A program made the translations under genes and the position numbers. Source: Streptomyces sp. col6 (lineage in GTDB: Bacteria; Actinomycetota; Actinomycetes; Streptomycetales; Streptomycetaceae). From it: a stretch of 64,000 nt of DNA. Positions 24,208 to 33,181 of this stretch are shown here, in pieces (the first letter of the stretch is position 1; each line of letters begins with the position of its first letter). The stretch is from contig NZ_RDBL01000029.1 of NCBI RefSeq assembly GCF_008042035.1, forward strand, positions 502,146-566,145, read 5' to 3'. The notes under the pieces were generated by a model that was given only the letters and a program-made list of their open reading frames with translations, made no database searches and was not told where the DNA came from.

Positions 24208-24870
24208 TCAGCCGAAGAGGTTCAGCTCGCTCTCCCGCGCCCCGGTCAGCTCGTACCGTGTGCCGGTGAGCGGCCGGCCCGCGTACAGCCGGATCAGCGT
24301 CGCCCCGTCCCCGGCGTACCGCGCCCGCTCCCGGTCGCCGTCCTCCGCGCCGAGCGCCAGCTCGCCGTCCGCGCCGGTCAGCCGGGCGGTGAGCGGGACC
24401 GTGCCCCGGTCCCGGGTCACCGCCGCGAGGAGGTCCAGGGCGGGGTCGAGTCCGGGGCCCGCGTAGGCGCCCGGGACGCCGAACGCCTCGCGCACGTCCC
24501 CCGCGTGCACCCACTCGCCCAGCGCGATCCCGTCCAGCTTCCCGCCGGACGCCGCGATGACGGGCCCCGCCCCGGTCATCCCGCGCTCCAGCTCGTCCAC
24601 GACGCGCGCGTTGGTCCAGCCGGCCCGCTCCGCGATGTCCCGGTCGTTGGCCTCGGGACTGAACACCCCCCGCTCGAACCTGCCCTCCACCACCCGTGTC
24701 AGCGCCGCCCCACAGTGCGCGAGCACATCCCGCACGGTCCAGCCGGGGCAGGCGGTACGCAACTCGAAGTCGCGGTCCGCGGCCTCACGCAGCAGCGGTA
24801 CGAAGAGGTCACGCTCGGTACGCAGCAGAAGACCGGGCAGTTCCGGATCACGTTCGTCAGCCATGGCCAC
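24208..24870 (-). CDS. Maleylpyruvate isomerase family, mycothiol-dependent enzyme
   Basis: 220 residues. The N-terminal DinB-like four-helix bundle carries the conserved patch TACPGWTVRDVLAHCGAALT, where the His of the LAHC-like motif is a metal ligand in the family. A C-terminal SCP2-like region (GRPLTGTRYELTG) follows. Members use mycothiol, the actinobacterial thiol, or act as uncharacterised metal enzymes. The substrate cannot be assigned. Confidence 0.82.
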   Translation of the reverse strand: MAMADERDPELPGLLLRTERDLFVPLLREAADRDFELRTACPGWTVRDVLAHCGAALTRVVEGRFERGVFSPEANDRDIAERAGWTNARVVDELERGMTGAGPVIAASGGKLDGIALGEWVHAGDVREAFGVPGAYAGPGLDPALDLLAAVTRDRGTVPLTARLTGADGELALGAEDGDRERARYAGDGATLIRLYAGRPLTGTRYELTGARESELNLFG

Positions 24871-24946
24871 AACCTAACGCCCCCTCGCAGCAGGGGACTT
24901 CGGGAGGCAAGTGCCGTCACCGTCCGCCACGCCTACCCTCGTACGC

Positions 24947-25615
24947 ATGACGGACGACCGCACGCAGCACAACCACGGCCCGGCCGCGCTCCGCACCCGC
25001 TGGCGGGGCGCCCTCGTCGCGGCCCGCGCCGGGGCGGAGGGGCCCGACCCGCTTCCGTACGCCGACAATCTGCTCGCCCGCTGGGCCGAGCCGCAGCGCA
25101 AGTACCACACGACCGCGCACCTCGCGGCGGTGCTCGACCGCGTCGACACGCTCGCCGGGCACGCCGCCGACGCGGACGCCGTACGCCTCGCGGCCTGGTT
25201 CCACGACGCGGTCTACCGGCCCGACCGGTCGGAGAACGAGGAGCGCAGCGCCGTCCTCGCCGAGCGGGCGCTGCCGGAGGCGGGAGTGCCCGACGCGGTC
25301 ACCGAGGAGGTCGCCCGGCTGGTCCGGCTCACCGTCACGCACGACCCGGCCGCCGGCGACACCAACGGCGAGGTGCTGTGCGACGCGGACCTGGCGATCC
25401 TGGCGGCGCCGCCGAAGGAGTACGCCCAGTACGCGGCGCAGGTCCGCGAGGAGTACGGCTTCGTACCGGAGGAGGCGTTCCGGGAGGGCCGGGCGGCGGT
25501 GCTGCGGCAGCTCCTCGGGCTGCCGAGGCTGTTCCGTACGCCGTACGGGACGGCCGAGTGGGAGCCGAGAGCGCGGCAGAACCTGCTGACGGAACTGGAG
25601 CTGCTCACGCGCTGA
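24947..25615 (+). CDS. HD-domain metal-dependent phosphohydrolase-like protein
   Basis: 222 residues from ATG 24947 (an in-frame GTG at 24911 would add 12 residues). Key residues of the HD superfamily are visible: KYHTTAHLAAVL with an early His, AAWFHDAVY with the HD pair near residue 85, and LTVTHDP further on. The family resembles predicted metal-dependent HD phosphohydrolases of unknown substrate. It runs in the same direction as the MFS gene that starts 40 bases after it. Confidence 0.8.
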   Translation: MTDDRTQHNHGPAALRTRWRGALVAARAGAEGPDPLPYADNLLARWAEPQRKYHTTAHLAAVLDRVDTLAGHAADADAVRLAAWFHDAVYRPDRSENEERSAVLAERALPEAGVPDAVTEEVARLVRLTVTHDPAAGDTNGEVLCDADLAILAAPPKEYAQYAAQVREEYGFVPEEAFREGRAAVLRQLLGLPRLFRTPYGTAEWEPRARQNLLTELELLTR

Positions 25616-25655
25616 GGCGGGAATGCCCAGGTGCCGGTCCGTGTTGGGTGCTGTT

Positions 25656-26915
25656 ATGCCTGACTCAGCCGCGCGCGGCAGCTCCCGTATGCCTCTGGCC
25701 GTCTACATCCTCGGCCTCTCGGTCTTCGCCCTGGGCACGAGCGAGTTCATGCTCTCCGGGCTGCTGCCGCCGATCGCCGACGACATGGACGTATCGATTC
25801 CGCGCGCCGGACTCCTCATATCCGCGTTCGCGATCGGCATGGTGGTCGGTGCCCCGCTGCTCGCGGTGGCGACGCTGCGGCTGCCGCGCCGGACCACGCT
25901 CATCGCGCTGATCTCGGTCTTCGGCCTCGGCCAGGTCGCGGGCGCGCTGGCGCCGACGTACGAGGTGCTGTTCGTGTCCCGCGTGGTGAGCGCGTTCGCG
26001 TGCGCCGGTTTCTGGGCCGTCGGGGCGGCAGTCGCCATCGCGATGGTGCCGGTGAACGCGCGGGCACGGGCCATGGCCGTGATGATCGGCGGGCTGTCCA
26101 TCGCCAACGTGCTGGGCGTCCCGCTCGGGGCGTTCCTCGGCGAGAACCTGGGCTGGCGGTCCGCGTTCTGGGCGGTCGGCGCGGCCTCGGCGGTGGCCCT
26201 GGTGGGTGTGGTGACGCTGATTCCGCGTATCCCGCTCCCGGACGAGAAGCCGCAGCTCAAGCGCGAGATGGGGATCTACCGCGACCGCCAGGTGTGGCTG
26301 TCCATCGTGATCACCGCGCTCGCGGCGGGCGGCGTCTTCTGCGCGTTCAGCTACCTCGCGCCGCTGCTGACGGACGTGGCGGGGCTCGACTCCGGCTGGG
26401 TGCCGACCGTGCTGGCGCTGTTCGGGGTGGGCGCGCTGGTCGGTACGACGATCGGCGGCCGGGTCGCCGACGCGCACCTCTTCGGGGTGCTGCTGAGCGG
26501 GATCACGGCGTCCACGGTGTTCCTGGCGGCGCTGGCGCTGTTCGCCTCCAACCAGGCCGCCGTGATCACGCTGTCGTTCCTGCTGGGCCTGTCCGCGTTC
26601 TACACCGCCCCGGCGCTCAACGCCCGCATGTTCAACGTGGCGGGCGCCGCCCCGACGCTGGCGGGCGCGACGACGACTGCCGCGTTCAACCTGGGCAACA
26701 CCGGCGGGCCCTGGCTGGGCGGCGCGGTGATCGACGCGGACTTCGGCTTCGCGGCGACGGCGTGGGCGGGCGCGGCGATGACGGTGGCGGCCGTGGTGGC
26801 CGTGGTGTTCTCGCTGCGGCTCCAGCGCTCGCACGCCTCGGCGTCCTCCCGGCTGGTGGCACAGGGTTCGCCGAAGGCGGCGCCCGTGGAGTCGACGGAG
26901 TGCACCACGGGCTGA
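25656..26915 (+). CDS. Cmx/CmlR-like MFS drug exporter
   Basis: 419 residues from ATG 25656; ATG 25623 and ATG 25689 (MPLAVYILG) are alternatives. A 12-helix DHA1 transporter. The N-terminus LGLSVFALGTSEFMLSGLLP and FAIGMVVGAPL closely match the Cmx/CmrA/CmlR chloramphenicol exporters, and motif C-like Gly/Pro spacing is present in helix 5 (ANVLGVPLGAFLG). I predict proton-driven efflux of chloramphenicol or a related compound across the membrane. No regulator is adjacent, so expression may follow the upstream HD gene. Confidence 0.85.
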   Translation: MPDSAARGSSRMPLAVYILGLSVFALGTSEFMLSGLLPPIADDMDVSIPRAGLLISAFAIGMVVGAPLLAVATLRLPRRTTLIALISVFGLGQVAGALAPTYEVLFVSRVVSAFACAGFWAVGAAVAIAMVPVNARARAMAVMIGGLSIANVLGVPLGAFLGENLGWRSAFWAVGAASAVALVGVVTLIPRIPLPDEKPQLKREMGIYRDRQVWLSIVITALAAGGVFCAFSYLAPLLTDVAGLDSGWVPTVLALFGVGALVGTTIGGRVADAHLFGVLLSGITASTVFLAALALFASNQAAVITLSFLLGLSAFYTAPALNARMFNVAGAAPTLAGATTTAAFNLGNTGGPWLGGAVIDADFGFAATAWAGAAMTVAAVVAVVFSLRLQRSHASASSRLVAQGSPKAAPVESTECTTG

Positions 26916-26943
26916 GCCGGACGGACCGAGCGGGGGCAGGCGG

Positions 26944-27213
26944 TCAGGGGGCCGGGCGTCCCTTGGGCCGCCTCAGGCCCGCCTCCGTCAGCCGCCGCAC
27001 CAGCTCCTTCGAGCCGATCTCCCGCGCCCCCGCCCGCACCGCGTCCTCGTACCGGGTGGCCGGAATGTCGTAGTGGTCGCGCTCGAAGGCGCGCTCCGGG
27101 GCGCCGATGGACGCGGCGAAGGCGTGCAGCTCCTCGAAGGAGACGTCGCTGACCAGGTGCGACCAGAGGCGCCCGTGTCCGGGCCAGGTCGGCGGGTCGA
27201 TGTAGAGCGTCAT
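26944..27213 (-). CDS. DUF4031-family protein
   Basis: 89 residues. The start MTLYIDPPTWPGHGRLWSHL and the middle AASIGAPERAFERDHYDIP match the DUF4031 family, whose members are short and of unknown function. It is the downstream partner of the unknown gene at 27226-27609, with 12 bases between them. Confidence 0.85.
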   Translation of the reverse strand: MTLYIDPPTWPGHGRLWSHLVSDVSFEELHAFAASIGAPERAFERDHYDIPATRYEDAVRAGAREIGSKELVRRLTEAGLRRPKGRPAP

Positions 27214-27225
27214 CGGTTCACCGCG

Positions 27226-27609
27226 TCATCGCCGGAGTATGCCGCTGAGCGCGCCGACCGGGGCGACCGCCACCGCGGCCTTGGTGCAGACCCAGTGCGG
27301 GTGCGGGCCGAGCTCCGGCTCGACGTCCAGGGCGTGCGGGTCGCCCGCGTCGCAGACCGGGCACAGCGGCCAGCGGCCGTACGCCTCCAGGAGCGCGTCC
27401 TGCACGTCCTGGGCGACCAGGCCCACGACGAACTCGGCGCCCTCGGGCCACTGCTCCACCCACCAGCGGCGGTGCGTCACGGCGTCCTCGACCATCGACA
27501 CGATCTGCGCCTCGGCGACGTCTCCGGCGGCGAGGTCGGCCATGACGAGGGCGCGCGCGGTGTGCAGCGCCTGCTCCAGGCGGTCCGGCTCGGGGGGGTT
27601 CTGCTCCAT
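27226..27609 (-). CDS. Unknown protein with a Cys pair
   Basis: 127 residues from ATG 27609 (MEQNPPEPD); an upstream in-frame start at 27642 is less likely. The first half is helical and acidic. The second half has LCPVCDAGDPHALD and HWVCTKAAVAV, a CxxC plus another His/Cys that could bind zinc. I do not recognise the family. It forms a two-gene unit with the DUF4031 gene and is divergent from murR. Confidence 0.65.
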   Translation of the reverse strand: MEQNPPEPDRLEQALHTARALVMADLAAGDVAEAQIVSMVEDAVTHRRWWVEQWPEGAEFVVGLVAQDVQDALLEAYGRWPLCPVCDAGDPHALDVEPELGPHPHWVCTKAAVAVAPVGALSGILRR

Positions 27610-27689
27610 GCACCCATTGTCCACCCGCCCGCCGGGCGTCAACCGTTTCTTTCAGAGGTCACACCAAAGGGGGTTGACGGGCCCCCGGC

Positions 27690-27706
27690 TTGAAAATATC
27701 TTTCAA
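27690..27706. promoter_or_regulatory. Operator dyad at the murR start
   Basis: TTGAAA-ATATC-TTTCAA is a perfect 6-bp-arm inverted repeat ending two bases before the murR GTG. RpiR/MurR regulators bind sites of this kind, so autoregulation of the murR-murQ-PTS operon is likely. A related half-site (CTTTCAG) lies near 27650. The match to a real binding site is inferred. Confidence 0.65.
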
Positions 27707-27708
27707 AG

Positions 27709-28626
27709 GTGACCAATGACCTGAAGGAAAGTTTCAGTACGGACTCGCCGCCCGCGCCGGCCGCCCTGGCCGCCAAGGTGCGGACGCTGTCCCCGTCGAT
27801 GACCCGCTCCATGCAGCGCGTCGCCGAGGCCGTCGCCGGTGACCCGGCCGGCTGCGCCGCCCTGACGGTCACCGGTCTCGCCGAACTGACGGGCACCAGC
27901 GAGGCGACGGTGGTCCGCACCGCCCGCCTCCTCGGTTACCCCGGCTACCGCGACCTGCGCCTCGCGCTCGCCGGTCTCGCCGCCCACCAGGAGTCCGGCC
28001 GCGCCCCCGCCGTCACCGCGGACATAGCGGTGGACGACCCGATCGCCGACGTGGTCGCGAAGCTGGCCTACGACGAGCAGCAGACCCTCGCCGACACGGC
28101 CGCCGGGCTGGACACGGTGCAGCTCGGCGCCGCTGTCGCCGCCGCCGCCACGGCCCGCCGGATCGACATCTACGGGGTCGGCGCGTCCTCCCTCGTCGGC
28201 CAGGACCTGGCCCAGAAGCTCTCCCGGATCGGCCTGATCGCCCACTCCCACACCGACCCGCACCTGGCGGTGACCAACGCCGTGCAGCTGCGCTCCGGTG
28301 ACATGGCCATCGCGATCACGCACTCCGGCTCGACGGGTGACGTCATAGAGCCGCTGCGCGTCGCCTTCGACCGGGGCGCGACGACGGTCGCGATCACCGG
28401 CCGCCCCGACGGCCCCGTCACGCAGTACGCGGACCACGTCCTGACCACGTCCACGGCCCGCGAGAGCGAGCTGCGCCCGGCCGCGATGTCGAGCCGCACC
28501 AGCCAGCTCCTGGTCGTCGACTGCCTCTTCATAGGCGTCGCCCAGCGTACGTACGAGACGGCCGCCCCGGCCCTCGCCGCCTCCTACGAGGCACTGGCCC
28601 ACCGGCACACCCCGCGCACCCGCTGA
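27709..28626 (+). CDS. murR: MurR/RpiR-family transcriptional regulator
   Basis: 305 residues from GTG 27709. N-terminal HTH_6 domain (LSPSMTRSMQRVAEAV, then LTGTSEATVVRTARLLGYPG as the recognition segment), followed by a SIS sugar-phosphate-binding domain (IDIYGVGASSLVGQDLAQKL, ITHSGSTGDVIE). In this family MurNAc-6-phosphate releases the repressor. The gene is followed by murQ and a PTS EIIBC, which fixes its likely role as the MurNAc regulator. Confidence 0.88.
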   Translation: MTNDLKESFSTDSPPAPAALAAKVRTLSPSMTRSMQRVAEAVAGDPAGCAALTVTGLAELTGTSEATVVRTARLLGYPGYRDLRLALAGLAAHQESGRAPAVTADIAVDDPIADVVAKLAYDEQQTLADTAAGLDTVQLGAAVAAAATARRIDIYGVGASSLVGQDLAQKLSRIGLIAHSHTDPHLAVTNAVQLRSGDMAIAITHSGSTGDVIEPLRVAFDRGATTVAITGRPDGPVTQYADHVLTTSTARESELRPAAMSSRTSQLLVVDCLFIGVAQRTYETAAPALAASYEALAHRHTPRTR

Positions 28627-28700
28627 CCGTCACCCGGACCCCTCCGGCAGCATCCGCACCCCGCACCCGCACGCCGTACGAGAAAGCAGAGCCGCCCTCC

Positions 28701-29663
28701 ATGACCTCCCTGACCGACGCCGACGCCACCCCCGACGGCTACGGCGAGCTGCGCGCCCAGCTCGCGACCCTCACCACCGAGGCGTTCCGCCCGGAGCTCG
28801 CCGATATCGACCGGCTGGACACCGCGGAGATAGCCCGGATCATGAACGGCGAGGACCAGACGGTCCCGGCCGCCGTCGCCGAGCGGCTGCCCGAGATCGC
28901 GGCCGCGATCGACGGCACGGCCGAGCGCATGGCCCGGGGCGGCCGGCTGATCTACGCGGGCGCGGGCACCGCGGGCCGCCTCGGCATCCTGGACGCCAGC
29001 GAGTGCCCGCCCACCTTCAACACCGACCCGGCCGACGTGATCGGCCTCATCGCGGGCGGCCCGTCCGCGATGGTCACCGCCGTCGAGGGCGCGGAGGACA
29101 GCAAGGAGCTGGCCGCCGCCGACCTGGAGGCGCTGAAGCTCACCGCCGATGACACGGTGGTCGGCATCTCCGCCTCCGGCCGCACGCCGTACGCGATCGG
29201 GGCCGTGGAGCACGCCCGCGCCAAGGGCGCCCTGACCCTCGGCCTGTCGTGCAACGCGGACTCCGCGCTGGGCGCCGCCGCCGAGCACCCCCTCGAAGTG
29301 GTCGTCGGCCCCGAGCTGCTGACCGGCTCCACCCGGCTCAAGGCGGGCACGGCGCAGAAGCTCGTGCTCAACATGATCTCGACGATCACGATGATCCGGC
29401 TCGGCAAGACGTACGGGAACCTCATGGTCGACGTGCGCGCCTCCAACGAGAAGCTGCAGGCCCGCTCCCGGCGCATCGTCGCGCTGGCCACCGGCGCGTC
29501 CGACGAGGAGATCGAGACGGCGCTCGCCGCCACGGACGGCGAGGTGAAGAACGCCATCCTGACGATCCTCGGCCAGGTCGACGGCCCCACCGCCGCCACG
29601 CTGCTGTCCGAGTCCGACGGCCACCTGCGCGCCGCACTCGCCGCCGCTCCCCGCACCACCTGA
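28701..29663 (+). CDS. murQ: N-acetylmuramic acid 6-phosphate etherase MurQ
   Basis: 320 residues. SIS-type lyase that splits the lactyl ether of MurNAc-6-phosphate to GlcNAc-6-phosphate and lactate. Diagnostic stretches: LTTEAFRPELADIDRLDT, YAGAGTAGRLGILDASECPP (with the catalytic Glu in ASECPP), and GISASGRTPYAIGA. The product GlcNAc-6-P would enter the nagA route also present in this window. It lies 74 bases after murR and 42 bases before the PTS gene: one operon. Confidence 0.95.
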   Translation: MTSLTDADATPDGYGELRAQLATLTTEAFRPELADIDRLDTAEIARIMNGEDQTVPAAVAERLPEIAAAIDGTAERMARGGRLIYAGAGTAGRLGILDASECPPTFNTDPADVIGLIAGGPSAMVTAVEGAEDSKELAAADLEALKLTADDTVVGISASGRTPYAIGAVEHARAKGALTLGLSCNADSALGAAAEHPLEVVVGPELLTGSTRLKAGTAQKLVLNMISTITMIRLGKTYGNLMVDVRASNEKLQARSRRIVALATGASDEEIETALAATDGEVKNAILTILGQVDGPTAATLLSESDGHLRAALAAAPRTT

Positions 29664-29705
29664 ACCCACCGCACCACCTCCCCGCACAGCAAGGCACCAC
29701 GCACC

Positions 29706-31214
29706 ATGGCTACAGAAGACAAGAACCGCGCCACTGCCGCCGCGATCCTTCCGCTCGTCGGTGGCGCCGCGAACGTCAGCTCCATCGCCCACTGCATGAC
29801 CCGGCTCCGGCTCGGTCTGCACGACCGTTCGCTCGTCCAGGACGACGCGCTGAAGGCCGTTCCCGCCGTCATGGGCGTGGTCGAGGACGACACGTACCAG
29901 ATCGTGCTCGGTCCCGGTACGGTCGCCCGCGTCACCCCGGAGTTCGAGAAGCTGGTGGAGGAGGGCCGCGCCGCGGCCCCCGCCCCGGCCGCCGCCCCGC
30001 TCACGGCGGAGGAGCTGGCCGCGCAGGGCGCCGAGATGAGGGCGGCCCGCAAGGCGAAGAACGCGACGCCGTTCAAGCTGTTCCTGCGCCGCATCGCGAA
30101 CATCTTCGTGCCGCTGATCCCGGCCCTGATCGGCTGCGGCATCATCGCCGGGCTCAACGGCCTGCTGGTCAACCTCGGCTGGCTGACCTCGGTCACCCCG
30201 GCGCTCGCGGCGATGGCGTCCGGCTTCATGGCGCTGATCGCGGTCTTCGTCGGCTACAACACGGCGAGGGAGTTCGGCGGCACGCCGATCCTGGGCGGTG
30301 CGGTCGCGGCGATCATCGTCTTCCCGGGCGTCGCGAACATCGAGGCGTTCGGCCAGAAGCTCTCCCCCGGCCAGGGCGGTGTGCTCGGCGCGCTGGGCGC
30401 CGCGGTGCTCGCGGTGTACGTGGAGAAGTGGTGCCGCCGCTGGGTGCCGGAGGCGCTGGACGTGCTGGTCACGCCGACGCTCACGGTCCTCATCTCCGGT
30501 CTGGTCACGATCTTCGGCCTGATGTACGTGGCGGGCGAGGTCTCCACCGCCATCGGTGACTTCGCCGACTGGCTGCTGTCCAACGGCGGCGCGGGCGCGG
30601 GCCTGATCCTGGGTGGCTTCTTCCTCCCGCTGGTCATGCTGGGCCTGCACCAGGCGCTGATCCCGATCCACACGACGCTGATCGAGCAGCAGGGCTACAC
30701 GGTCCTGCTCCCGATCCTCGCCATGGCCGGGGCCGGCCAGGTCGGCGCCGCCATCGCGACGTACTTCCGCCTGCCGCGCAACGAGTCGATCCGCAAGACC
30801 ATCAAGTCCGCCCTCCCGGCCGGCTTCCTGGGCGTCGGCGAGCCCCTGATCTACGGTGTCTCGCTGCCGCTGGGCCGCCCGTTCATCACGGCGTGCGTGG
30901 GCGGTGCGTTCGGCGGCGCGTTCGTCGGCTTCTTCAACCAGCTGGGCGACGCGGTCGGCTCCACCGCGATCGGCCCGTCCGGCTGGGCCCTGTTCCCGCT
31001 GCTCGACGGCAACCACGGCCTGGGCGCCACGATCGCGATCTACGCGGGCGGCCTGGTCGTCGGCTACCTCGCGGGCTTCCTCGCCACGTACTTCTTCGGC
31101 TTCAGCAAGGAACTCCTGGCGGAGTTCAACGTGAGCCAGGAGGAGGCGGCCCCGACGGCGACCCCGGACCCGGCCCCGGCCACCACGACGGCGAAGGCAC
31201 CCGCGTCGGTCTGA
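29706..31214 (+). CDS. PTS EIIBC permease, probably MurNAc-specific (MurP-like)
   Basis: 502 residues. The N-terminal EIIB domain has the phospho-Cys in SSIAHCMTRLRLGL (Cys near residue 29). An Ala/Pro linker leads to an EIIC domain with about ten membrane helices and the conserved GVGEPLIYGVSLPLG. There is no EIIA, as in E. coli MurP, so phosphate must come from a separate EIIA of the glucose family. Position after murR-murQ points to import and 6-phosphorylation of MurNAc. A strong terminator follows. Confidence 0.9.
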   Translation: MATEDKNRATAAAILPLVGGAANVSSIAHCMTRLRLGLHDRSLVQDDALKAVPAVMGVVEDDTYQIVLGPGTVARVTPEFEKLVEEGRAAAPAPAAAPLTAEELAAQGAEMRAARKAKNATPFKLFLRRIANIFVPLIPALIGCGIIAGLNGLLVNLGWLTSVTPALAAMASGFMALIAVFVGYNTAREFGGTPILGGAVAAIIVFPGVANIEAFGQKLSPGQGGVLGALGAAVLAVYVEKWCRRWVPEALDVLVTPTLTVLISGLVTIFGLMYVAGEVSTAIGDFADWLLSNGGAGAGLILGGFFLPLVMLGLHQALIPIHTTLIEQQGYTVLLPILAMAGAGQVGAAIATYFRLPRNESIRKTIKSALPAGFLGVGEPLIYGVSLPLGRPFITACVGGAFGGAFVGFFNQLGDAVGSTAIGPSGWALFPLLDGNHGLGATIAIYAGGLVVGYLAGFLATYFFGFSKELLAEFNVSQEEAAPTATPDPAPATTTAKAPASV

Positions 31215-31229
31215 CCCGTACGGCTACGG

Positions 31230-31264
31230 AGCGGCGGCACCCTTCACCCAGGGGTGCCGCCGCT
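31230..31264 (+). terminator. Terminator of the mur operon
   Basis: AGCGGCGGCACCC (31230-31242) pairs exactly with GGGTGCCGCCGCT (31252-31264); loop 9 bases. It starts 16 bases after the PTS stop. Confidence 0.85.
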
Positions 31265-31449
31265 TCGTCGTCACGGCTCAGTTCTCGCCGGCACCGAGGG
31301 AGATGACCGAAAACCTTTATCAGGGATGGCTGAAAGTCGCCCCCTCCAATGAGGGTCGGCGCGGGTCGATGTGAACACCAGCTGATTCAAGCCTGAATCA
31401 CTCCCGTCCCGCTGGTGACATCCACTCGCGGAAAATCCCTGGGGGGACT

Positions 31450-33105
31450 TTGCCTTCCGCTACATCCGGCCGTTTCGGTCTCGCGCGCGCGAAGCGCGCG
31501 AGACGGATCGCGGCCTGCACCGCACTCGTTCTCTCCGCCGGCATGCTGCTGGCGGCCCCGGCCTCGGCCGACGACGCCTCCAGGGGCTCCGGCGGCCCCG
31601 AGACGCCGGCCACTACGAAACCGCGCCTGGACCTGAACGGCAACGGCGACAACGACCTCATCTACCGAGGCGTGGACGGCGGCCTGTACGTCAAGACGGC
31701 CCCGAACACCCCGGACTACCCGTTCCGGATCCCCGCCACCGACGAGCGGGAGATGCCCAAGGACATCATCCCGCTGGGCGACCTCGACTCCAACGGCCCG
31801 CCCGCGCTCGTCACGCTCTCCGCGACCGGCACGCTCACGCTGTACCCGAGCGCGGGCGAGGAGAGGGCCTCCCCCGCCACATGGTCCGGTGACGGCTGGC
31901 AGAAGTACAACAAGGTCCTCTCCCCCGGCGACCTGACCGGTGACGGCCGCAACGACCTGCTCGCGCGCACGCCCTCCGGCGACGTCTACCTCCATGCCTC
32001 CACCGGCGCCATCAAGGGCGAGCCCTTCGCGCCCGCGGTCAAGGTGGCCTCCGGCTGGGAGCAGTACGACCAGATCGTCGGCCTCAACGACAGCAACGGT
32101 GACGGGTTCGGCGATGTCGTCACCCGCACCACGGGCGGGGACCTGTACTTCTTCGCGGGCACCGGCGACGCGGCGAAGCCCTTCAAGACGCCCACCAAGA
32201 GAATCGGCTACGGCTTCGGCATCTACAACCAGCTCGTGGGTGTCGACGACCTCAACGGAGACGGCCACGGCGACCTCATGGGCCGCAAGCCGAACGGCGA
32301 CACGTACATCTACCGGTCCACCGGGCAGGGAAGCTTCCGCACGCGTGCCGCCGATACCTTCGGCTGGCAGAAGGCCGCCCTGTTCGTCAGCCAGGGCGGC
32401 AACCCCGACTTCGGCAAGCACGAGGCCGTGGGCATCACCGACAACGGCAGTGCGTGGTGGTACGACTCCAGGAACAACGGACAGTTCTACCCCCGCACGT
32501 TCTACACCGACCAGTCCGGGCTGACGAGGCTCGTCTCCTCCCTCGACGCCGACGGCCGGGCCGAACTGCTCCAGCTCCAGGACGGCCGGCTGACCATCGG
32601 GAACCACTCCTTCGGCAGCGGCTGGGGCGCCTACGACGATCTCATCGGGCCGGGCGACCTGAGCGGTGACGGCAAGGGCGACCTGCTGGCCCGCGACACC
32701 AAGGGCGACCTGTACCTGTATCCGGGCAATGGCCTCACCAAGTTCGGTGCCAAGATCAAGGTCGGCTACGGCTACGGCACGTACCGCCACATCGTCGGCG
32801 CCGGCGACCTCACCGACGACGGCAGGACCGATGTGGTGGCCGTCGCCAAGGACGGCACGCTCTATCTGTACGCGGGCACGGGCCAGGCGTCCGCGCCGCT
32901 GAAGCCGCGCGTGAAGATCGGCTCCGGCTTCGACATCTACAACAAGTTCGCCGCGCCCGGCGACATCAACGGGGACGGCAGGGCCGACCTGATCGGCGTC
33001 AACGGCTACGGCGACCTGTACCGCTACACGTCCACCGGGACCGGCACGATCAGCAAGCGCATACGGATCGGCTACGGCTACAACATCTACAACGGCCTGT
33101 ACTGA
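31450..33105 (+). CDS. Secreted FG-GAP/VCBS beta-propeller protein
   Basis: 551 residues from TTG 31450, supported by GGGGGGA three bases upstream. A signal peptide (KRARRIAACTALVLSAGMLL, then APASA-DD) is followed by at least six repeats carrying Ca-binding loops such as DLTGDGRND, DLNGDGHGD, DLSGDGKGD, DLTDDGRTD and DINGDGRAD, separated by aromatic lines like WEQYDQIVG and YGTYRHIVG. This should fold as a Ca-stabilised propeller outside the cell. There is no catalytic domain, so it may be a binding protein or extracellular adhesin. A perfect 11-bp hairpin lies inside the signal-peptide codons (31478-31504). Confidence 0.85.
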   Translation: MPSATSGRFGLARAKRARRIAACTALVLSAGMLLAAPASADDASRGSGGPETPATTKPRLDLNGNGDNDLIYRGVDGGLYVKTAPNTPDYPFRIPATDEREMPKDIIPLGDLDSNGPPALVTLSATGTLTLYPSAGEERASPATWSGDGWQKYNKVLSPGDLTGDGRNDLLARTPSGDVYLHASTGAIKGEPFAPAVKVASGWEQYDQIVGLNDSNGDGFGDVVTRTTGGDLYFFAGTGDAAKPFKTPTKRIGYGFGIYNQLVGVDDLNGDGHGDLMGRKPNGDTYIYRSTGQGSFRTRAADTFGWQKAALFVSQGGNPDFGKHEAVGITDNGSAWWYDSRNNGQFYPRTFYTDQSGLTRLVSSLDADGRAELLQLQDGRLTIGNHSFGSGWGAYDDLIGPGDLSGDGKGDLLARDTKGDLYLYPGNGLTKFGAKIKVGYGYGTYRHIVGAGDLTDDGRTDVVAVAKDGTLYLYAGTGQASAPLKPRVKIGSGFDIYNKFAAPGDINGDGRADLIGVNGYGDLYRYTSTGTGTISKRIRIGYGYNIYNGLY

Positions 33106-33117
33106 TCACTGCGCCGC

Positions 33118-33150
33118 GGCGCCCTCCTCGCGGATGCGCGGGAGGGCGCC
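33118..33150. terminator. Terminator between convergent genes
   Basis: GGCGCCCTCC (33118-33127) pairs exactly with GGAGGGCGCC (33141-33150), between the stops of the FG-GAP gene and the convergent IMPase-like gene. Confidence 0.78.
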
Positions 33151-33181
33151 TTCGAAGCGGCGCACCGAGCGCCGCTCGCCT

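Noticed and set aside
28584..31016. Very long open frame antisense to murQ and the PTS gene
   Set aside because: Typical of high-GC DNA; composition is low-complexity Arg/Gly/Asp with no family similarity, while the other strand encodes clear enzymes.
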